DNA of 64,000 nt from Sphingomonas sp. PAMC26645 (GCF_004795835.1 NZ_CP039249.1:1174501-1238500), one strand, 5' to 3'. Counted from the stretch's first letter, positions 12,441-22,167 are shown. Program-made: numbers and translations. The notes: generated from the letters alone by a model not told the origin.

Positions 12441-12758
12441 TCAGTCCTCCGCTGCGATCTTTACCTTCAGGCCATCCAACCCTTCGGTCAGCTCGATCTG
12501 GCACGACAGGCGTGAAAACTCATCCCGATCACTCGTCGAATCGAGCAGGTCATCCTCGTCAGGCCCCATCGGCTTCAATTTGGCCGCAAAGTCCGGGTCG
12601 ACATGGATGTGGCAGGTGGCGCACGAGCAGCAGCCGCCGCACAGCGCCAGGATCTCGTCGATCCCGGCGTCGCGGATGACTTCCATCACCGATAGGCCCG
12701 CCTCGCCGATGATCTCGCGTTCTTCCCCTTCGCGCGTCACGACGATAAGCTTGGGCAT
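12441..12758 (-). CDS. [2Fe-2S] ferredoxin, adrenodoxin type
   Basis: A 105-aa electron carrier with the ligand spacing C-x5-C-x2-C (Cys40, Cys46, Cys49) and a fourth Cys at 86 within 'RLSCQIELTE'. The two extra cysteines in 'CGGCCSCATC' are non-ligand. The N-terminus 'MPKLIVVTREGEEREI' forms the beta-grasp start. Proteins of this class donate electrons to bacterial class I P450s or serve Fe-S assembly. A CYP153-like P450 lies 17 kb away with no redox partners of its own, so this could serve it, but that is inference. It is divergent to the DNA glycosylase gene with about 60 nt between the starts. Confidence 0.9.
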   Translation of the reverse strand: MPKLIVVTREGEEREIIGEAGLSVMEVIRDAGIDEILALCGGCCSCATCHIHVDPDFAAKLKPMGPDEDDLLDSTSDRDEFSRLSCQIELTEGLDGLKVKIAAED

Positions 12759-12818
12759 GTCATTCTCCGAAAAACTTCTGTGCGTTCATGCCGTTGCGCG
12801 CGCCAGGGATCAAGCATC

Positions 12819-13442
12819 ATGGGCCTGAGCGCAGAGCAACTCGAAACCGCGATGGCGGCGTTGTGCGAAATCGAGCCGGCGTTCGCGGTCGCGGTCGGCA
12901 ATGCCGGCCACCCCGCACGGCGGATCAGCGAGCGCGGCTTCGCGACGTTGCTGCGCACGATCGTCGGGCAGCAGGTGAGCGTCGCCTCGGCCGCGGCGGT
13001 CTGGAACAAGCTCGACGCGGTGGTCGGCGGCGCAGGCGACCCCGCAAAGATCGCCGCCGCCAGCGACGAGTTGCTGAAGAGTGCCGGCCTGTCGCGCCAG
13101 AAGCTCGGCTATGCCCGCAGCCTCGCCGACGAGGTGACGAGCGGGCGGCTCGACCTCACCAACCTGCCCGAGGACGACGAGGAGGCGATCGCGGCGCTGG
13201 TCCGCGTGAAGGGGATCGGCCGCTGGTCGGCGGAGATCTATCTGCTGTTCGCGGAAGGGCGGACGGACATCTGGCCGGCGGGCGACCTTGCGATCCAGAT
13301 CGAGGTCGGGCGGATATTGGGTCACGAGACTCGGCCGAGCGAGAAACTGACGCGCGAGGTGGCGGAGGCTTGGCGCCCTCACCGTGGAGCTGCGGCGATC
13401 TTCGCTTGGCATCATTATCAGGCGGACATGAAGGTCATCTGA
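12819..13442 (+). CDS. DNA-3-methyladenine glycosylase II family (AlkA-like, HhH-GPD)
   Basis: Base-excision repair glycosylase removing alkylated purines. The 207-aa product has the HhH-GPD core: 'TIVGQQVSVASAAAVW' near residue 48, the helix-hairpin-helix 'VKGIGRWSAEIYLLF' near 130, and the catalytic Asp in 'PAGDLAIQIEVGR'. There is no iron-sulfur cluster loop (no Cys motif) at the C-terminus, which separates it from Nth/MutY. The ATG at 12819 was chosen over an in-frame start 39 nt upstream because the extension is unlike the family; the ribosome site is weak for both. No Ada or AlkB gene is nearby. Confidence 0.87.
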   Translation: MGLSAEQLETAMAALCEIEPAFAVAVGNAGHPARRISERGFATLLRTIVGQQVSVASAAAVWNKLDAVVGGAGDPAKIAAASDELLKSAGLSRQKLGYARSLADEVTSGRLDLTNLPEDDEEAIAALVRVKGIGRWSAEIYLLFAEGRTDIWPAGDLAIQIEVGRILGHETRPSEKLTREVAEAWRPHRGAAAIFAWHHYQADMKVI

Positions 13443-13450
13443 CTTCCTTG

Positions 13451-13561
13451 CTCCCCACCCTGGAAGGGAGGGGGCGGGGGTGGGTCGGTTTCCACGTGTT
13501 CGACGGGTTGGGGCTCGAGCGGGCCTACCCACCCCCAGCCCCTCCCTTTCAGGGAGGGGAG
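13451..13561. repeat. palindromic element, family C copy 1
   Basis: Left arm CTCCCCACCCTGGAAGGGAG and right arm TCCCTTTCAGGGAGGGGAG enclose GGGGGTGGGT / ACCCACCCCC inner arms. It lies 8 nt after the glycosylase stop. The second copy is at 16715-16825. Confidence 0.85.
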
Positions 13562-13760
13562 ACGCTTCCCATATATTCGTTGTGTGCGCACGCACACGTC
13601 GGCTCGGCGAAAGCCGGCATCTCTCCATTCGAATGGCTACACCCGCCAACCGGAATACCCCAGTTATCCCTGGAGTGACGGGACGGAGGTGAACGCGTTG
13701 TCGCCCGACTCGCCAGCCATGCCTTGTCCCCTTCCCCTCGTTCCGGCAAAGCACCCCCCG
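13562..13760. other. intergenic stretch between palindrome and Nramp gene
   Basis: With the preceding palindrome this makes a 318-nt gap without a gene. In-frame codons continue upstream of the chosen mntH start but show no family similarity. I saw no recognisable manganese riboswitch or MntR/Fur-like palindrome. A short repeat-like text near 13650-13700 (CATTCGAATGG, CTGGAGTGACGGG) is not obviously functional. Confidence 0.4.
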
Positions 13761-15077
13761 ATGTCAGCCCCCAATCTCCCCGCGTCCGGCTTCGCCAACT
13801 CGCTCGCCGAGAGCCACCGCACCGTCGTCGTCCCCGAAGGCGCGTCGTTCTGGCGGCGGCTGTTCGCATTCGTCGGGCCGGGGTATCTCGTCGCGGTCGG
13901 CTATATGGACCCCGGCAACTGGGCGACCGACATCGCCGGCGGCTCCGCGTTCGGCTACACGTTGCTGTCGGTCGTGCTGCTGTCGAACCTCATGGCGATG
14001 GTGCTGCAAGCCCTCTCCGCGCGCCTCGGCATCGTGGCCGGGCTCGACCTCGCCCAGGCCTGCCGCGCGCATTATTCGAAGCCGGTCTCGGTCGCGCTCT
14101 GGTTTCTGTGCGAGATCGCGATCATCGCTTGCGACCTCGCCGAGGTGCTCGGCACCGCGATCGCGCTGAAGCTGCTGTTCGGGCTGCCTTTGGTCTACGG
14201 CGTCGTCCTCACCGCGCTCGACGTGTTCCTGATCCTCGCGCTGCAACGCTTCGGGTTCCGCAAGCTTGAGGCGTTCGTCGTCGCCTTGCTCGTGATCATC
14301 GCTGGCTGCTTCGTCTTCGAGCTGTTCCTGGCGCGGCCCGAATGGGCGGGCGTGCTCGGCGGGCTCGTCCCGACGACGCAGATCGTGACCAACCCGGCGA
14401 TGCTCTACATCGCGATCGGCATCCTCGGCGCGACCGTGATGCCGCACAATCTGTATCTCCACTCGTCGATCGTCCAGACGCGTGCGTTCGCCAAGGACAC
14501 GGCGGGCAAGCGCGACGCGATCACGATGGCGACGATCGACGGCACCGTGGCGCTGGGGCTGGCGTTCTTCATCAACGCGGCGATCCTGATCCTCGCGGCG
14601 GCGACCTTCCACGTCGCAGGGCGCACCGACGTTGCCGAGATCGACCAGGCATACCAGCTGCTAGCCCCGATGCTCGGCATGGGCGCGGCGAGTGTGCTCT
14701 TCGCGGTTGCGCTGCTGGCGTCGGGCCAGAACTCGACGGTGACGGGAACGCTTGCCGGCCAGATCGTGATGGAGGGGTTCCTCAACCTGCGCATGCCGGT
14801 CTGGGCGCGGCGGCTGGTGACGCGGTTGCTCGCGATCGTGCCCGCGGTATTCGTGGTCGGTGCGTCGGGCGATGCGGGGGCGACCAAGCTGCTGGTGCTG
14901 AGCCAGGTCGTGCTGAGCCTGCAACTTCCGTTCGCGGTGGTGCCACTGGTCAAGTTCACCGGCGACCGCACGATCATGGGCGATCTGGTCAGCCCGGCCT
15001 GGCTGAAGATCCTCGCCTGGGTGATCGCCGCGGTGATCATCGGGCTTAACGGCACGCTTCTGTACGGCATGCTGTAG
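13761..15077 (+). CDS. mntH: Nramp family divalent metal transporter
   Basis: Proton-coupled importer of Mn2+/Fe2+ in the inner membrane. The 438-aa product has the Nramp TM1 motif '[11 protein letters not shown]' (about residues 50-60, with the metal-binding D and N) and TM6 '[12 protein letters not shown]' with the metal-coordinating Met and a conserved His. About 11 hydrophobic segments follow each other to the C-terminus 'GTLLYGML'. The start at 13761 gives an N-terminus of family length; an in-frame ATG at 13719 is possible. A bidirectional hairpin terminator follows the stop. It stands alone. Confidence 0.92.
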   Translation: MSAPNLPASGFANSLAESHRTVVVPEGASFWRRLFAFVGPGYLVAVGYMDPGNWATDIAGGSAFGYTLLSVVLLSNLMAMVLQALSARLGIVAGLDLAQACRAHYSKPVSVALWFLCEIAIIACDLAEVLGTAIALKLLFGLPLVYGVVLTALDVFLILALQRFGFRKLEAFVVALLVIIAGCFVFELFLARPEWAGVLGGLVPTTQIVTNPAMLYIAIGILGATVMPHNLYLHSSIVQTRAFAKDTAGKRDAITMATIDGTVALGLAFFINAAILILAAATFHVAGRTDVAEIDQAYQLLAPMLGMGAASVLFAVALLASGQNSTVTGTLAGQIVMEGFLNLRMPVWARRLVTRLLAIVPAVFVVGASGDAGATKLLVLSQVVLSLQLPFAVVPLVKFTGDRTIMGDLVSPAWLKILAWVIAAVIIGLNGTLLYGML

Positions 15078-15087
15078 ATACGAAAAC

Positions 15088-15109
15088 GGCGGCCGATCGC
15101 TCGGCCGCC
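15088..15109. terminator. hairpin terminator shared by mntH and the convergent glycine-zipper gene
   Basis: A perfect 9-bp stem GGCGGCCGA / TCGGCCGCC with a TCGC loop. On the minus strand the stem is followed by GTTTTCG, a short U tract, so it best serves the gene ending at 15140; on the plus strand it is followed by GCTTCCTTGTT. Confidence 0.75.
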
Positions 15110-15139
15110 GCTTCCTTGTTCGCTAGCTTCGGCTGAAGC

Positions 15140-15586
15140 TCAGCGGCACTTCACGTTGCCGCGGTCGACCGAGCGGCCGAGCAAGGCGCCGCCACCGGCA
15201 CCCGCCAGCGTTCCGAGCGTGCCGCCACCGATCAGGTTCGCCAGCGCGCCGCCGCCGAGGGCGCCGATCACCAGGCCGGTCGTACCGTCGTTGCGCTTGC
15301 AATAGGCGCGGCCGTCGCGACCACGATAGATGCGGTCATTGCGGCTGAGGCGGCGCTCGCGGTACTTGCCGTCACGATAGCTGTTCGACGGATCCCAGTT
15401 GCGGTCGTCGCCACGCCAGTTGCGATCGTTGCCGCGGCGATCGTTGTTGAAACGGCGATCGTCACGATCGCGACGGTCGTTGTTGTCGCGGCGATCGTCG
15501 TAACGCTGTGCGGTCGCGGCGGTCGGCAGCATGGCCGGCGCTGCGACGGCGACCGACATCAATGCTGCGATAAGATGCTTCTTCAT
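15140..15586 (-). CDS. periplasmic/outer-membrane glycine-zipper protein
   Basis: A 148-aa exported protein. It starts 'MKKHLIAALMSVAVAAPAML' and has a signal peptide ending near 'ATAQ'. A very polar, Asp/Arg/Asn-rich segment follows (repeats of D-R-R-x-N-D), then a short 'GRAYCKRNDGTTGL' block. The C-terminal glycine zipper 'GALGGGALANLIGGG' and 'GAGGGALLGR' resembles 2TM glycine-zipper (Rick_17kDa/OsmB-like) domains. AGGAG lies 7 nt before this ATG, and the in-frame extension upstream is not supported. Such proteins are thought to associate with the cell envelope under stress; the exact role is unknown. The repetitive DRRxND segment is low complexity. Confidence 0.8.
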   Translation of the reverse strand: MKKHLIAALMSVAVAAPAMLPTAATAQRYDDRRDNNDRRDRDDRRFNNDRRGNDRNWRGDDRNWDPSNSYRDGKYRERRLSRNDRIYRGRDGRAYCKRNDGTTGLVIGALGGGALANLIGGGTLGTLAGAGGGALLGRSVDRGNVKCR

Positions 15587-15651
15587 GGGATAATCTCCTG
15601 ATGCGTGACACGGTAACCCGTGCCGCACCGGAAAAGTTCAAACGGCCAAGT

Positions 15652-16614
15652 TCAGACTGTAGCCTTATCCGCCATCGAGCAGTCGTGGCCGTTGCCGGTC
15701 TCAACCTGCAACGTGGCGTGGCCGATCCCGAATTTGTCGTGGAGCATCGTCCTGGCGTTGCTGAGGAATTGGTCGCCGGGGTGGCCGGCGGGCATTACGA
15801 GATGCGCGGTGAGGACGGGTTCGGTGGTGCTCATCGGCCAGATGTGTAGATCGTGGATCTCGGTGACGCCGGGCAGGCTGCACAGCGCCTCGTCGACATG
15901 GTCAAATTCGATCCCGCGGGGGACGGCGGACAGCGACATCTCGACGGTTTCGCGGAGCAGGCCCCAGGTCTGCCAGAAGATCAGGATCGCGATGACGATG
16001 CTCACTGCGGGGTCGATCCAGGTGAGGCCGGTGCGCCAGATCACGAAGCCGGCGATCACCACGCCCGCGGACACGAGCGCGTCCGCGGCCATGTGGAGGT
16101 ACGCGCCGCGGATGTTGACGTCTCCCTTGCGGCCGCGCGCGAACATCCACGCGGTGAACGCGTTGACGGCGATGCCGATGCCGGCGACCATCGACACGGT
16201 GAGGCCGGCGGTCGGGGCGGGGTCAGAGAAGCGCTGCGACGCCTCCAGCACGATCGCGCCGAGCGCGACCAGCAACAGCAATGCATTGGCCAGCGCGGCG
16301 AGGATCGTCGAGCCCTTCAGCCCGTAGGTGTAGCGCTTGGTCGGCGCCGTGCGCGCGAGCATCGTGCCGCCCCATGCCACGACCAAGCCGAGCACGTCGC
16401 ATAGGTTGTGGCCGGCGTCGGCGAGCAGCGCGACCGAGTCGATCCGCAGGCCGACGATCGCCTCGACGACGACGAAGACGATGTTGAGACCGATGCCGAT
16501 CGCAAAGGCGCGGTCGAACGAGGCCGGGGCGTGGCTGTGGCCGCCGTGCGAATGGCCGGCATGCCCGCTGGAATGCGAATGCCCATGATCGTGCCCGTGA
16601 TGATGTCCGCCCAA
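15652..16614 (-). CDS. cation diffusion facilitator (Zn/Cd/Co exporter, CzcD/ZitB-like)
   Basis: Exports divalent metal from the cytoplasm in exchange for protons. The 320-aa product has a histidine-rich N-terminus (HGHDHGHSHSSGHAGHSHGG, about residues 4-26). Six membrane segments follow, with TM2 'DAGHNLCD' (HxxxD type) and TM5 'HMAADALVSAG' (HxxxD) forming the metal site. The C-terminal cytoplasmic ferredoxin-like domain contains 'HDLHIWPMS'. The HxxxD/HxxxD pattern is typical of the Zn-CDF group. The start codon at 16614 is followed directly by the His-rich stretch. A small palindrome upstream (16656-16669) may be an operator. Confidence 0.92.
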   Translation of the reverse strand: MGGHHHGHDHGHSHSSGHAGHSHGGHSHAPASFDRAFAIGIGLNIVFVVVEAIVGLRIDSVALLADAGHNLCDVLGLVVAWGGTMLARTAPTKRYTYGLKGSTILAALANALLLLVALGAIVLEASQRFSDPAPTAGLTVSMVAGIGIAVNAFTAWMFARGRKGDVNIRGAYLHMAADALVSAGVVIAGFVIWRTGLTWIDPAVSIVIAILIFWQTWGLLRETVEMSLSAVPRGIEFDHVDEALCSLPGVTEIHDLHIWPMSTTEPVLTAHLVMPAGHPGDQFLSNARTMLHDKFGIGHATLQVETGNGHDCSMADKATV

Positions 16615-16655
16615 AGCCCGCGCTCCGCTAAATCCGGCCGCCGCCTAGCATTGAC

Positions 16656-16669
16656 GTATCGTGAGATAC
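16656..16669. promoter_or_regulatory. candidate operator upstream of the CDF exporter
   Basis: A 5-bp inverted repeat with a 4-nt spacer, GTATC GTGA GATAC, lies about 42 nt upstream of the CDF start. Metal exporters are often controlled by MerR or ArsR family repressors at such sites, but no regulator gene is adjacent, so this is only a candidate. Confidence 0.25.
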
Positions 16670-16714
16670 TAGGACGCGAGAGACATTCTCGCACGTCGCC
16701 AATCCCGAAACAGT

Positions 16715-16825
16715 CTCCCCTCCCTGGAAGGGAGGGGCAGGGGGTGGGTCGGCCGGTTTATGTCGCAACCGCAAGGACATGCGGAACCCGACCCACCCCC
16801 AACCCCTCCCTTCCAGGGAGGGGAG
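16715..16825. repeat. palindromic element, family C copy 2
   Basis: CTCCCCTCCCTGGAAGGGAG faces CTCCCTTCCAGGGAGGGGAG, with inner arms GGGGGTGGGTCGG and CCGACCCACCCCC-like text. It is near-identical in its arms to the copy at 13451-13561, but the loops differ (cggtttatgtcgcaacc here). Confidence 0.88.
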
Positions 16826-16949
16826 CAGCTTACCTTGCCACCAACCCACTCTGTCACCTGGCGGAGGCCGGGGCCCACCGTCCCGCGCACGCAATTCTCT
16901 CGAATGTGCGGAACGGTGGATGCCGGAACGAGCCCGGCATGACGGAGAG

Positions 16950-19553
16950 TTAGCCCTCGTTCGCCAAGGCCTTCAACCGGTACAGCGCGTCCAGCGCATC
17001 GCGCGGGCTCATCGCGTCGATATCGAGTTTCGCCAGATCCTCGCGAAGCACGTCGCACGCCGCTTCCTCGACCTGTGCCGCCGCGGCGAACAACGGCAGG
17101 TCGTCCAGCCCGGCCGCGAGCCCACCAGTCTTCGCGCGTCCCGCCTCGAGTTTCGCTAGCACCGCCTTCGCGCGCGCCACCGTCACCGGCGACATCCCCG
17201 CAAGCCGCGCGACGGCGAGCCCGTAACTCCGATCCGCCGGGCCGTCGGCGAGTTCGTGGAGCAGCACCAGATCGCCCTTCCACTCGCGCGCGCGGACGTG
17301 GTGTAGCGACAGCGCCTCGCACCGCTCCGCCAACCGCGTCAGTTCGTGGTAATGTGTCGCGAACAGGCAGCGGCAGCGATTGTCCTCGTGGATCGCCTCG
17401 ACCACCGCCCAGGCGATCGCGAGGCCGTCATAGGTCGACGTGCCGCGCCCGACCTCGTCGAGGATCACGAACGAGCGCGGCGTCGCCTGCGCGAGGATCG
17501 CCGCGGTCTCGACCATCTCAACCATGAAGGTGGAGCGGCCGCGGGCGAGGTTGTCCGACGCGCCGACGCGGCTGAACAGGCGATCGACCAGCCCCAGCGT
17601 GGCCTTGGTCGCGGGCACGTACGACCCGGCCTGCGCGAGCACCGCGATCAGCGCGTTCTGGCGGAGGAAGGTCGATTTACCGCCCATGTTCGGGCCGGTG
17701 ACGAGCCACAGTCGCGAGCTTTCCGACAGATTGCAGTCGTTGGCGACGAACCGATCGCCCGACTTCGCCACCGCCGCCTCGACCACCGGATGCCGGCCGC
17801 CCTCGATCTCGAAACACGCATGATCGACCAGCGACGGCCGCGCCCAGGCGCCTTCCGCCGCGCGCTCGGCTAGCCCCGCTGCGACGTCGAGCCGCGCGAG
17901 CGCATCCGCGGTCGCGGCAATCGCATCGCGCCCGGCGAGAGCCTGCGCGGTGAGTTCCTCGAGATGCGCTGCCTCCGCCGCCAGTGCATGCGCGCCGGCC
18001 TGCGACACCTTCGCCGCGACCTCGTGCAGCGCAGGGGTATTGAAGCGGACCACGCCGGCGAGAGTCTGGCGATGCGTGAAGCCGCTCTCGGGCTTCATCA
18101 ACGGATCCGCGGCCCGCGCCGGCACTTCGACATGATAGCCGAGCACGCCGTTGTGGCGGATCTTCAGCGCGGTAACGCCGGTCGCGGTGCGGAACTCCGC
18201 CTCCAGCGCGGCGATCGCGCGCCGTCCGCCAGCGCCGGCATCGCGTAGGTCGTCGAGCGCGGCGTCATAGCCTGCCGCGATATAGCCGCCGTCCGATGCC
18301 TCGATCGGCGGCGACGGCACCAGCGCGCGCTTGAGCAGGTCGATCAGCGCGCCGTGCCCGCGCAATCTTGGCGCGATGTCCCGGAGCAGCACCGGCGGAT
18401 CGACGATCGCATCCATCCGCTCGCCTAGGCTCCAGGCGCCGTCGAGCCCGTCGCGCAACTGCCCGAGATCGCGTGGGCCGCCACGCCCTGCCGCCAGCCG
18501 TCCGAGCGCGCGGCCGATGTCAGGCAGCGCGCGCAAGGTCGACCGCAATCGCTCGCGCGCCGCCTGGTCGTCATGGAACAGCCGCACCAGATCGAGCCGC
18601 GCATCGATCGCTGCCTTGTCCATCAACGGCGCGCCGAGGTCCGCGCCGAGCAACCGCGCGCCGGCCCCGGTGACGGTCCGGTCGACCGCGTCGAGCAGGC
18701 TCCCCTTGCGTACGCCACCGGTGGTGCAGGTCAGCTCGAGGCTCTCGCGGGTGGCGGCGTCGATCGCCATCGTCTCCGCCGCTCGGCCGATCCGCGGGGG
18801 GCGGAGGAAGGGCATCGTGCCCTTCGCATTATGCTCCAGATACGCGACCAGGCCTCCGGCTGCGGCGAGCCCTGCGCGGCCGAACTGCCCGAACCCGTCG
18901 AGCGTCGCCACGCCGTATAGCCGCTTCAACCGAGCCTCGCCCGCGCCGCTGTCGAAGTCGATCTTCGGGCGCAGCGTCGTCGCTGCCTCCTCGAAAGCGC
19001 TAGCCTCCGACGCAACAACCTCGGCCGCACCGAGCCTTGCGAGTTCCGCCTCGACCGCGTCACCCGCAACCTCGACGATCTCGAAGCGCCCGGTCGACAC
19101 GTCTGCGGCGGCGATCGCCACCAACCCGCCCGCCTCGCCGATCGCCACGCACCAATTGTCCGAGCGCGCGTCGAGCAGCGCTTCCTCGGTCAGCGTGCCC
19201 GCCGTCACGACCCGCACGATCGCGCGTGCGACGAGCGCCTTCGATCCGCCGCGCGCCTTGGCTTCCGCCGGGCTCTCGACCTGCTCGGCGATCGCAACCC
19301 GGTGGCCGGCCTTGATCAGCCGTTGCAGATACACCGTCGCCGCATGCACCGGCACGCCGCACATCGGGATCGGCTTGCCCTCATGCTCGCCGCGCGCGGT
19401 CAGCGCGATGTCGAGCACGCCGGCTGCGACCCGCGCATCATCCATGAACAGTTCGAAGAAATCGCCCATCCGGTAGAACAGCAGGCAATCCTGCGCCTCC
19501 GCCTTCAGGCCGAGATACTGCGTCATCATGGGGGTAGGGGCGGGGTGCGACAT
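16950..19553 (-). CDS. mutS: DNA mismatch repair protein MutS
   Basis: Recognises mismatches and starts repair. The 867-aa product contains the N-terminal mismatch-binding text 'DCLLFYRMGDFFELF' (Phe-x-Glu region, residues about 24-38), a connector and lever part, and the ABC ATPase with Walker A 'GPNMGGKSTFLRQ' (about 635), 'DEVGRGTSTYDG' Walker B and 'FATHYHEL'. The start at 19553 was chosen because 'MSHPAPTPMMTQYLGLK' is the family N-terminus; the frame is open about 50 codons further up, into a palindromic repeat. Length is slightly above the E. coli protein (853 aa). It stands alone, with no mutL in view. Confidence 0.96.
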   Translation of the reverse strand: MSHPAPTPMMTQYLGLKAEAQDCLLFYRMGDFFELFMDDARVAAGVLDIALTARGEHEGKPIPMCGVPVHAATVYLQRLIKAGHRVAIAEQVESPAEAKARGGSKALVARAIVRVVTAGTLTEEALLDARSDNWCVAIGEAGGLVAIAAADVSTGRFEIVEVAGDAVEAELARLGAAEVVASEASAFEEAATTLRPKIDFDSGAGEARLKRLYGVATLDGFGQFGRAGLAAAGGLVAYLEHNAKGTMPFLRPPRIGRAAETMAIDAATRESLELTCTTGGVRKGSLLDAVDRTVTGAGARLLGADLGAPLMDKAAIDARLDLVRLFHDDQAARERLRSTLRALPDIGRALGRLAAGRGGPRDLGQLRDGLDGAWSLGERMDAIVDPPVLLRDIAPRLRGHGALIDLLKRALVPSPPIEASDGGYIAAGYDAALDDLRDAGAGGRRAIAALEAEFRTATGVTALKIRHNGVLGYHVEVPARAADPLMKPESGFTHRQTLAGVVRFNTPALHEVAAKVSQAGAHALAAEAAHLEELTAQALAGRDAIAATADALARLDVAAGLAERAAEGAWARPSLVDHACFEIEGGRHPVVEAAVAKSGDRFVANDCNLSESSRLWLVTGPNMGGKSTFLRQNALIAVLAQAGSYVPATKATLGLVDRLFSRVGASDNLARGRSTFMVEMVETAAILAQATPRSFVILDEVGRGTSTYDGLAIAWAVVEAIHEDNRCRCLFATHYHELTRLAERCEALSLHHVRAREWKGDLVLLHELADGPADRSYGLAVARLAGMSPVTVARAKAVLAKLEAGRAKTGGLAAGLDDLPLFAAAAQVEEAACDVLREDLAKLDIDAMSPRDALDALYRLKALANEG

Positions 19554-19597
19554 CGGCGGCGATCTAGCGGGAGTTTGTCGCCGCGTCATCCGGTGCC

Positions 19598-19676
19598 GTT
19601 CTCCTGCGAACGCAGGAGTCCAGGGTTCGAGGGGACAGCGCTGCTTGATCCTGGGCTCCTGCGTTCGCAGGAGAAC
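19598..19676. repeat. palindromic element, family E
   Basis: GTTCTCCTGCGAACGCAGGA on the left and CTCCTGCGTTCGCAGGAGAAC on the right are complementary, and each half contains its own short palindrome (TCCTGCGAACGCAGGA). It lies between the divergent starts of mutS and maeB, so it cannot act as a terminator for either. Confidence 0.85.
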
Positions 19677-19750
19677 ATGGGCGAAGTGTCCGGGGTGACG
19701 AAGCGGCATCGTCTGCGTAAAGACACAGGCAACAGAGAGAGGCCCCGCCC

Positions 19751-22006
19751 ATGTCCGACGAAACGCTGCAATTCTCCGAACGCGAAGCCTTGCTCTTCCA
19801 CTCGGAAGGCCGCCCGGGGAAGATCGAGATCATCGCGTCGAAGCCGATGGCGACGCAGCGCGATCTCGCGCTCGCCTATTCGCCCGGCGTCGCGGTGCCG
19901 GTGCAGGCGATCTATGACGATCCCGCGACCGTCTACGATTACACCGCGAAGGGAAACCTCGTCGCGGTGATCTCGAACGGTACCGCGATCCTCGGCATGG
20001 GCAATCTCGGTCCGCTCGCCAGCAAGCCGGTGATGGAAGGCAAGGCCGTCCTCTTCAAGCGCTTCGCCGACGTCGACGCGATCGACATCGAGCTGAAGAC
20101 CGAGGACGTGAACCGCTTCATCGACGCGGTCGAGCTGATGGAGCCGACCTTCGGCGGGATCAACCTCGAGGATATCAAGGCGCCCGAATGCTTCATCATC
20201 GAGCAGGCCCTGCGCGAGCGGATGAACATCCCCGTCTTCCATGACGACCAGCACGGCACTGCGATCATCACCGCCGCCGGCCTGATCAACGCGTGCCTGC
20301 TGACCGGGCGGAAACTCTCCGAGGTCAAGATCGTCGTCAACGGCGCCGGTGCCGCGGCGATCGCCTGCACCGAGCTCGTCAAGGCGATGGGCGTGCGGGG
20401 CGACAACGTGATCCTGTGCGATCGCAAGGGCGTGATCTACCAGGGGCGCGAGGGCGTCGACCAGTGGAAGTCCGCGCACGCTGCGGTGACTGAAACGCGC
20501 ACGCTGACCGAGGCGCTGGTCGGCGCCGACGTGTTCCTGGGGCTCTCTGCGGCGGGCTCGCTGACGCCGGAGATGGTCAAGGACATGGCCCCCGCGCCGA
20601 TCATCTTCGCGATGGCCAATCCCGAGCCGGAGATCCGCCCCGAACTCGCGATGGCCGCGCGCCCCGACGCGATCGTCGCGACCGGCCGCTCGGATTATCC
20701 GAACCAGGTCAACAACGTGCTCGGCTTCCCGTTCATCTTCCGCGGAGCGCTCGACGTCCGCGCGACCGGCATCAACGACGCGATGAAGATCGCCGCGGCC
20801 AACGCGATTGCCGAACTCGCGCGTGAACGCGTGCCCGAGGAAGTCGCGGCGGCGTACGGCGTCAGCCACAGCTTCGGCCCGGCGTACATCATCCCCGCGC
20901 CGTTCGATCCGCGGCTGATGGAAGTCGTCCCCGTCGCGGTCGCCAAGGCGGCGATGGCGTCTGGCGTCGCGACCAAGCCGATCCTCGACATCGAAGCGTA
21001 TCGCCATTCGTTGCGCGCGCGCCTCAACCCGACCACCTCGGTCCTGTCGATGGCGTACGAAGGCGCCCGCGCGCACCCGAAGCGCGTGATCTTCGCGGAG
21101 GGCGAGGAAGAAGTCGTCCTGCGCGCGGCAATCGCGTTCAAGGAAGGCGGCTACGGCACCCCGGTCCTGGTCGGCCGCGACGACGTGCCCGACCGGTTGC
21201 GCGCGCTTGGCGTCACCGATCCCGAGAGCTTCGAACTCCACAACAGCCGCGTCTCGCCGCTCGTGCCCCGGATGGTCGACTTTCTGTATTCGCGGCTCCA
21301 GCGGCGCGGCTATCTGCGCCGCGATTGCGAGCGGATGGTCAACCAGGACCGCAACATCTTCGGCGCGCTGCTGCTCCAGCTCGGTGAGGGCGACGCGCTG
21401 ATTACCGGCATCACGCGCACCTATGGCGAGACGATGCGCCAGATTTATCGCGTGATCGATCCGGCGGCGGGGAAGACGCCGTTCGGTATTCATCTGCTGG
21501 TAGGGCAGAGCCACACGGTGTTTATTGCCGACACCACGGTCAACGAGCGCCCGACCGCCGAGCAACTCGCCGACTTTGCCGAGCAGACCGCGGCGGTTGC
21601 GCGGCGGATGGGGCATGAGCCTCGCGTGGCGTTCCTGAGCTATTCGAACTTCGGCAATCCGAAGGGCGAATGGCTCAACAACATCCGTGACGCGGTGACG
21701 GTGCTCGACGGGCGGAAGGTCGGGTTCGAGTATGAGGGCGAGATGGCGCCCGACGTAGCGCTGAACCCGAAGCAGCTGGCAAACTATCCGTTTGCGCGGC
21801 TGTCCGGGCCGGCGAATGTGCTGATCATGCCGGGGCTTCAGTCCGCCCACATCTCGGCGAAACTGTTGCGGGAGCTGGGCGGGGACTCGGTTATCGGGCC
21901 AATGCTGATCGGGATGGAAAAGCCGGTACAGGTTGCGCCGATGACGAGCACGGCCAGCGAGTTAGTAACCCTGGCCGTTCTCGCTGCCGGCGGCATAGCG
22001 CGTTAA
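19751..22006 (+). CDS. maeB: NADP-dependent malic enzyme with phosphotransacetylase-like domain
   Basis: Oxidative decarboxylation of malate to pyruvate with NADPH formation. The 751-aa product has an N-terminal malic-enzyme part (residues about 1-430). It carries '[16 protein letters not shown]', the substrate/metal stretch '[16 protein letters not shown]' and the Rossmann '[15 protein letters not shown]'. The C-terminal phosphate acetyltransferase-like domain (about 430-751) contains '[13 protein letters not shown]', '[15 protein letters not shown]' and '[10 protein letters not shown]'-type text. In this hybrid class the C-terminal domain is usually regulatory (acetyl-CoA binding) and does not act as an enzyme. 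An AGAGAG site precedes the ATG. A family A palindrome follows 8 nt after the stop. Confidence 0.95.
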   Translation: MSDETLQFSEREALLFHSEGRPGKIEIIASKPMATQRDLALAYSPGVAVPVQAIYDDPATVYDYTAKGNLVAVISNGTAILGMGNLGPLASKPVMEGKAVLFKRFADVDAIDIELKTEDVNRFIDAVELMEPTFGGINLEDIKAPECFIIEQALRERMNIPVFHDDQHGTAIITAAGLINACLLTGRKLSEVKIVVNGAGAAAIACTELVKAMGVRGDNVILCDRKGVIYQGREGVDQWKSAHAAVTETRTLTEALVGADVFLGLSAAGSLTPEMVKDMAPAPIIFAMANPEPEIRPELAMAARPDAIVATGRSDYPNQVNNVLGFPFIFRGALDVRATGINDAMKIAAANAIAELARERVPEEVAAAYGVSHSFGPAYIIPAPFDPRLMEVVPVAVAKAAMASGVATKPILDIEAYRHSLRARLNPTTSVLSMAYEGARAHPKRVIFAEGEEEVVLRAAIAFKEGGYGTPVLVGRDDVPDRLRALGVTDPESFELHNSRVSPLVPRMVDFLYSRLQRRGYLRRDCERMVNQDRNIFGALLLQLGEGDALITGITRTYGETMRQIYRVIDPAAGKTPFGIHLLVGQSHTVFIADTTVNERPTAEQLADFAEQTAAVARRMGHEPRVAFLSYSNFGNPKGEWLNNIRDAVTVLDGRKVGFEYEGEMAPDVALNPKQLANYPFARLSGPANVLIMPGLQSAHISAKLLRELGGDSVIGPMLIGMEKPVQVAPMTSTASELVTLAVLAAGGIAR

Positions 22007-22014
22007 CTAAAGGT

Positions 22015-22160
22015 CCCTCGCCCCCCCGGGGAGAGGGAAGGGGCCCGCGGTACTTGCCGTGGGAAGGGAGAGGGGAGTGAGGCTCGGGACGGTTCGTCCC
22101 AACGCCCCTCTCCCTTCCGTCGCAAGCGCTCCTCCCTCCCTCTCCCCGGAGGGGCGAGGG
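22015..22160. repeat. palindromic element, family A copy 2
   Basis: Starts CCCTCGCCCCCCCGGGGAGA and ends CTCCCCGGAGGGGCGAGGG, with the shared inner text GAGGCTCGGGACGGTTCGTC and CCCAACGCCCCTCTCCC. It is nearly identical to the 12284-12430 copy across the whole length, and lies between convergent maeB and an SDR gene. Confidence 0.9.
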
Positions 22161-22167
22161 AATTGGC

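Larger units (their letters stand above)
16615..16949. other. 335-nt region between CDF and mutS genes
   Basis: Contains the presumed promoter of the CDF exporter, including GTATC-GTGA-GATAC (16656-16669), and a family C palindrome (16715-16825). The rest, 16826-16949, ends 28 nt before mutS with a CGGAACGGTGGATGCCGGAAC stretch and shows no gene. Confidence 0.5.

Noticed and set aside
19586..21850. 754-codon open frame antisense to maeB
   Set aside because: Shadow of a strongly conserved gene; no ribosome site and no recognisable motif.
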